Assembly (NCBI GenBank): GCA_905221605.1
Contig: CAJNDS010001494.1
Location: 1-16,571, forward strand
Direction of reading: 5' to 3'
Origin: Symbiodinium natans
Taxonomy: Eukaryota; Sar; Dinophyceae; Suessiales; Symbiodiniaceae
Length of the DNA stretch: 16,571 bases
A program made the position numbers and the translations under genes. Below, in pieces: positions 11,501-14,500 of the stretch (within the stretch, counting starts at the first letter, position 1; the number at the start of each line of letters is the position of its first letter). A model generated the notes under the pieces. It made no database searches, was not told the origin of the DNA, and saw nothing but the letters and a program-made list of their open reading frames with translations.

Positions 11501-14500
11501 CAGGTTGTGGCTGCAGAGGGTTTAGGGTTAGGGGTTTAGGGTTCAGGGTTTAGGGTTTAGGGCTTAGGTTTGTTTTTAAAGTTTGGGTTTAGGGTTTTCT
11601 AAGGGTAGTTATATGGGCCCTTAATCTGGTTCCTCTTTTAAAGGGGTTCTGAATTATGGGACCTGTGGGTTGTATAGGATATATATATATATATATTTAT
11701 ATTTTATTTATATTTATATTTATTTTTATTTTTTTAAAGTATTTATATATAAGGGTATATTAGGGGTCCCCTTTTAAGGGCCCATGCTAAGGGACTATGT
11801 AACTACCCGACGATCCTTAGATCACACGCGCAGGTGGTACGAGCCTGAAAGCACCAACCCTAAGCCCTAGTCCTGAACACTCTAGACCCATAAGCCCGAA
11901 CCCTGAACCCCAAAACCTTATTGAAGCCCGTTTAAGAAGCCCGAAACTCCAAAAGCCTCGCCCTCGAAGCCCGAAACCTGAACTCTAAACCCTACCCTAA
12001 TTTCTAGATGAAGTTAAGTTTAGGGTTTAGGGTTTAGGGTTTAGGGTTTAGGGTTTAGGGTTTAGGGTTTAGGGTTTAGGGTTTAGGGTTTAGGGATCAA
12101 AGTGAAAAGCCCTGTAGAATCTCTGCACCGAGCCTTTCGTGCCTTTCAAATGCCGGCCGTGTGCCAGGTCCAACTCCGATCTGTCAACGACACCAACAGC
12201 CCACCGCCTGGATTTAGTGGAACTCAGTGGCCTTTTGAATTGGAAGTTTTAGCGTTTAGGGTTTACGGTTTTGGGTTCTTAAAAACTTGAGGTTTGTTTT
12301 AAAAAGTAGATTCCCTAGTTGTGCCCGTTACAGCCTTTTCCAGGGTAAGGCCATTAAAGGGTTCTATGTCGGTGGGCCGCAGCCCACTGTCCCGCTCGGT
12401 TGCCGCGTGAGGTGAACCCAAAGGACTGCTGTTCCTTAGGTTATTGCAATTTCCCCCTTATACCAGCAGTCCTTAATCGGGATCAGAGTCCCCCCCCCCC
12501 AATTATAATCACAACAAGGACTGTTAGTATAAGGGGGACCATCCCAACCTAAACCCTAAACCTCCGGGAAAGGTTTGCTCAGCCGGCCTGAGATCCCTTT
12601 TTTGTCTGAGAGGGAATCATTTCGGATTTTTCCGAGGGCTCTACGTGCCAACTTATATAGTGTCTAGGTTTTAGGGCTTCCGGCGAACAAGCTTTTCGGA
12701 TTTGTGGTTTTGGGTTCACTGTTTCGCGTTGCCAATGTCGTAAGGACCACGAAGAACCGTAATATTAAGCCCTAAAACCTTAAACCCAGCAATCCACCAT
12801 AATTGCAGTTACCCTTTAGGGCTCTTCAAGCAACCTACTTTTCCATACACCCTATAAGCCCCACGGACCCTAAAAGCCCCATCGAGCCTATAAACCTTCG
12901 CCCTAAACCCTAAACCCCAAACCCCTAAACCCTAAACCCCAAACCCCAACCCCTAAACCCTAAACCCTGAACCCTGAACCCTAAACCCTAAACCCTAAAC
13001 CCTAAACCCTAAACCCTAAACCCTAAACCCTAAACCCTAAACCCTAAACCCTAAACCCTAAACCCTACCCCTAAACCTAAACCCCACGCCCTAAACCCCA
13101 AACCCTAAACCCTAAACCCTAAACCCCAACCCCTAAACCTTAAACCCTAAACCCTAAACCCTAAGCCCTAAGCCCTAAACCCTAAGCCCCAAACCCCAAA
13201 CCCTAAACCCTAAACCCTAAACCCTACAAGGCAGCGTGCTGGCTCTCGGCGAGGGCTCCGTCGCGGAGATTGCCACCCGCCGGGGCCCCAAGCGCTGTGC
13301 AGGCTCGGGGATGTAGCGTTTAGGGTTTAGGTTTAGGGTTTAGGGTTTAGGGTTTAGGGTTTAGGGTTTAGGGTTTAGGGTTTATATAGGGAGTATAGGG
13401 GATTTAGGGCTTATTTTGGGAGTATAGGGTTTAAGGTGTATATAGGGTTTATATAGGGTTTATATAGGGTTTATATGGGGATATAGGGAGCATGCTCGAT
13501 ACCCCAAACCCTTTAGGGCCTAAGGGCTTAGTGTTTCGTAAGCCCTAATTCCCCCAAAGCCCGAAACTCTGAACCCTAAAAGCCCTAGTTCCCCTGAACG
13601 CTCTCAGTCCCTATAAACCTTCAGACTGGAACCCCAAACCCCAAACCCTATAATCCCTAAACTGCCCTAAGCCCTAAACCCCAAACCCCAAACCCTAAAC
13701 CTTAAACACCACCAACAACAATCCCTCTGTACTGCCGCCGCTAGGTTCCCCGCTAAAGTAGCCCCCTACTTAGCCCTAAATAGCCCTTGATTATGGGGGG
13801 AACCTAGGGGGTGCATCCTGAACCCTAAACCCTAAAGCCCTAAACACCACAAACCCCTAAAAGTCCGAAGTATCGAGGAGGGTGGTAGGCGAACCCGTGA
13901 ACCACCCTAAACCCTAAACCCCAAACTCTAAACCCTAAACCCTAAACCCAAAACCCTAAAACCCTAAAACCCTAAACTCCTAAAACCCTAAAACCCTAAA
14001 ACCCCAAAACCCTAAATCCTAAAACCCTAAAACCCTAAACCCTAAACCTGCGGCGAGCGAGGAATCTACGGCCACTCCAAGAACCCCGACGGAGCTCTCA
14101 GTGCGCCCCCCAAGTTCCGGGGTTTAGGTTTTGGTTGGTTTTACGCCCCTGTAAGCCGTAATTGCTGGGAGGTTCAGGGTTTAGGGGTTTAGGGGTTTAG
14201 GGGTTTAAGGGTTTAGGGGTTTAGGGGTTAAGGGGTTTAGGGGTTCAGGGTTTAGGTTTTAGGGTTTAGGTTTTAGGGTTAGGGTTTAGGGGCTAGGGGC
14301 TAGGGGTTGGGGTCTAGGGGTTTGGAGGTTTAGGGGTTTAGGGTTTAGGTTTTGGCTGTTTTAAGCCCCATGTAAGCCCTAATTGCTGGGAGGTTCAGGG
14401 TTTAGGGTTTAGGGGTTTAGGGTTTTGGGGTTTGGGGTTTAGGGTTTATAGGGTTTTATAGGGGTTTATGGGGTTTAGGTTCATGCGTTTTTAATCAGGG

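Noticed and set aside
11220-11525. Standard-code frame of 101 codons
   Set aside because: Arg/Ser/Cys/Leu-rich shadow of the more coding-like frame; begins at a TTG with no other support.
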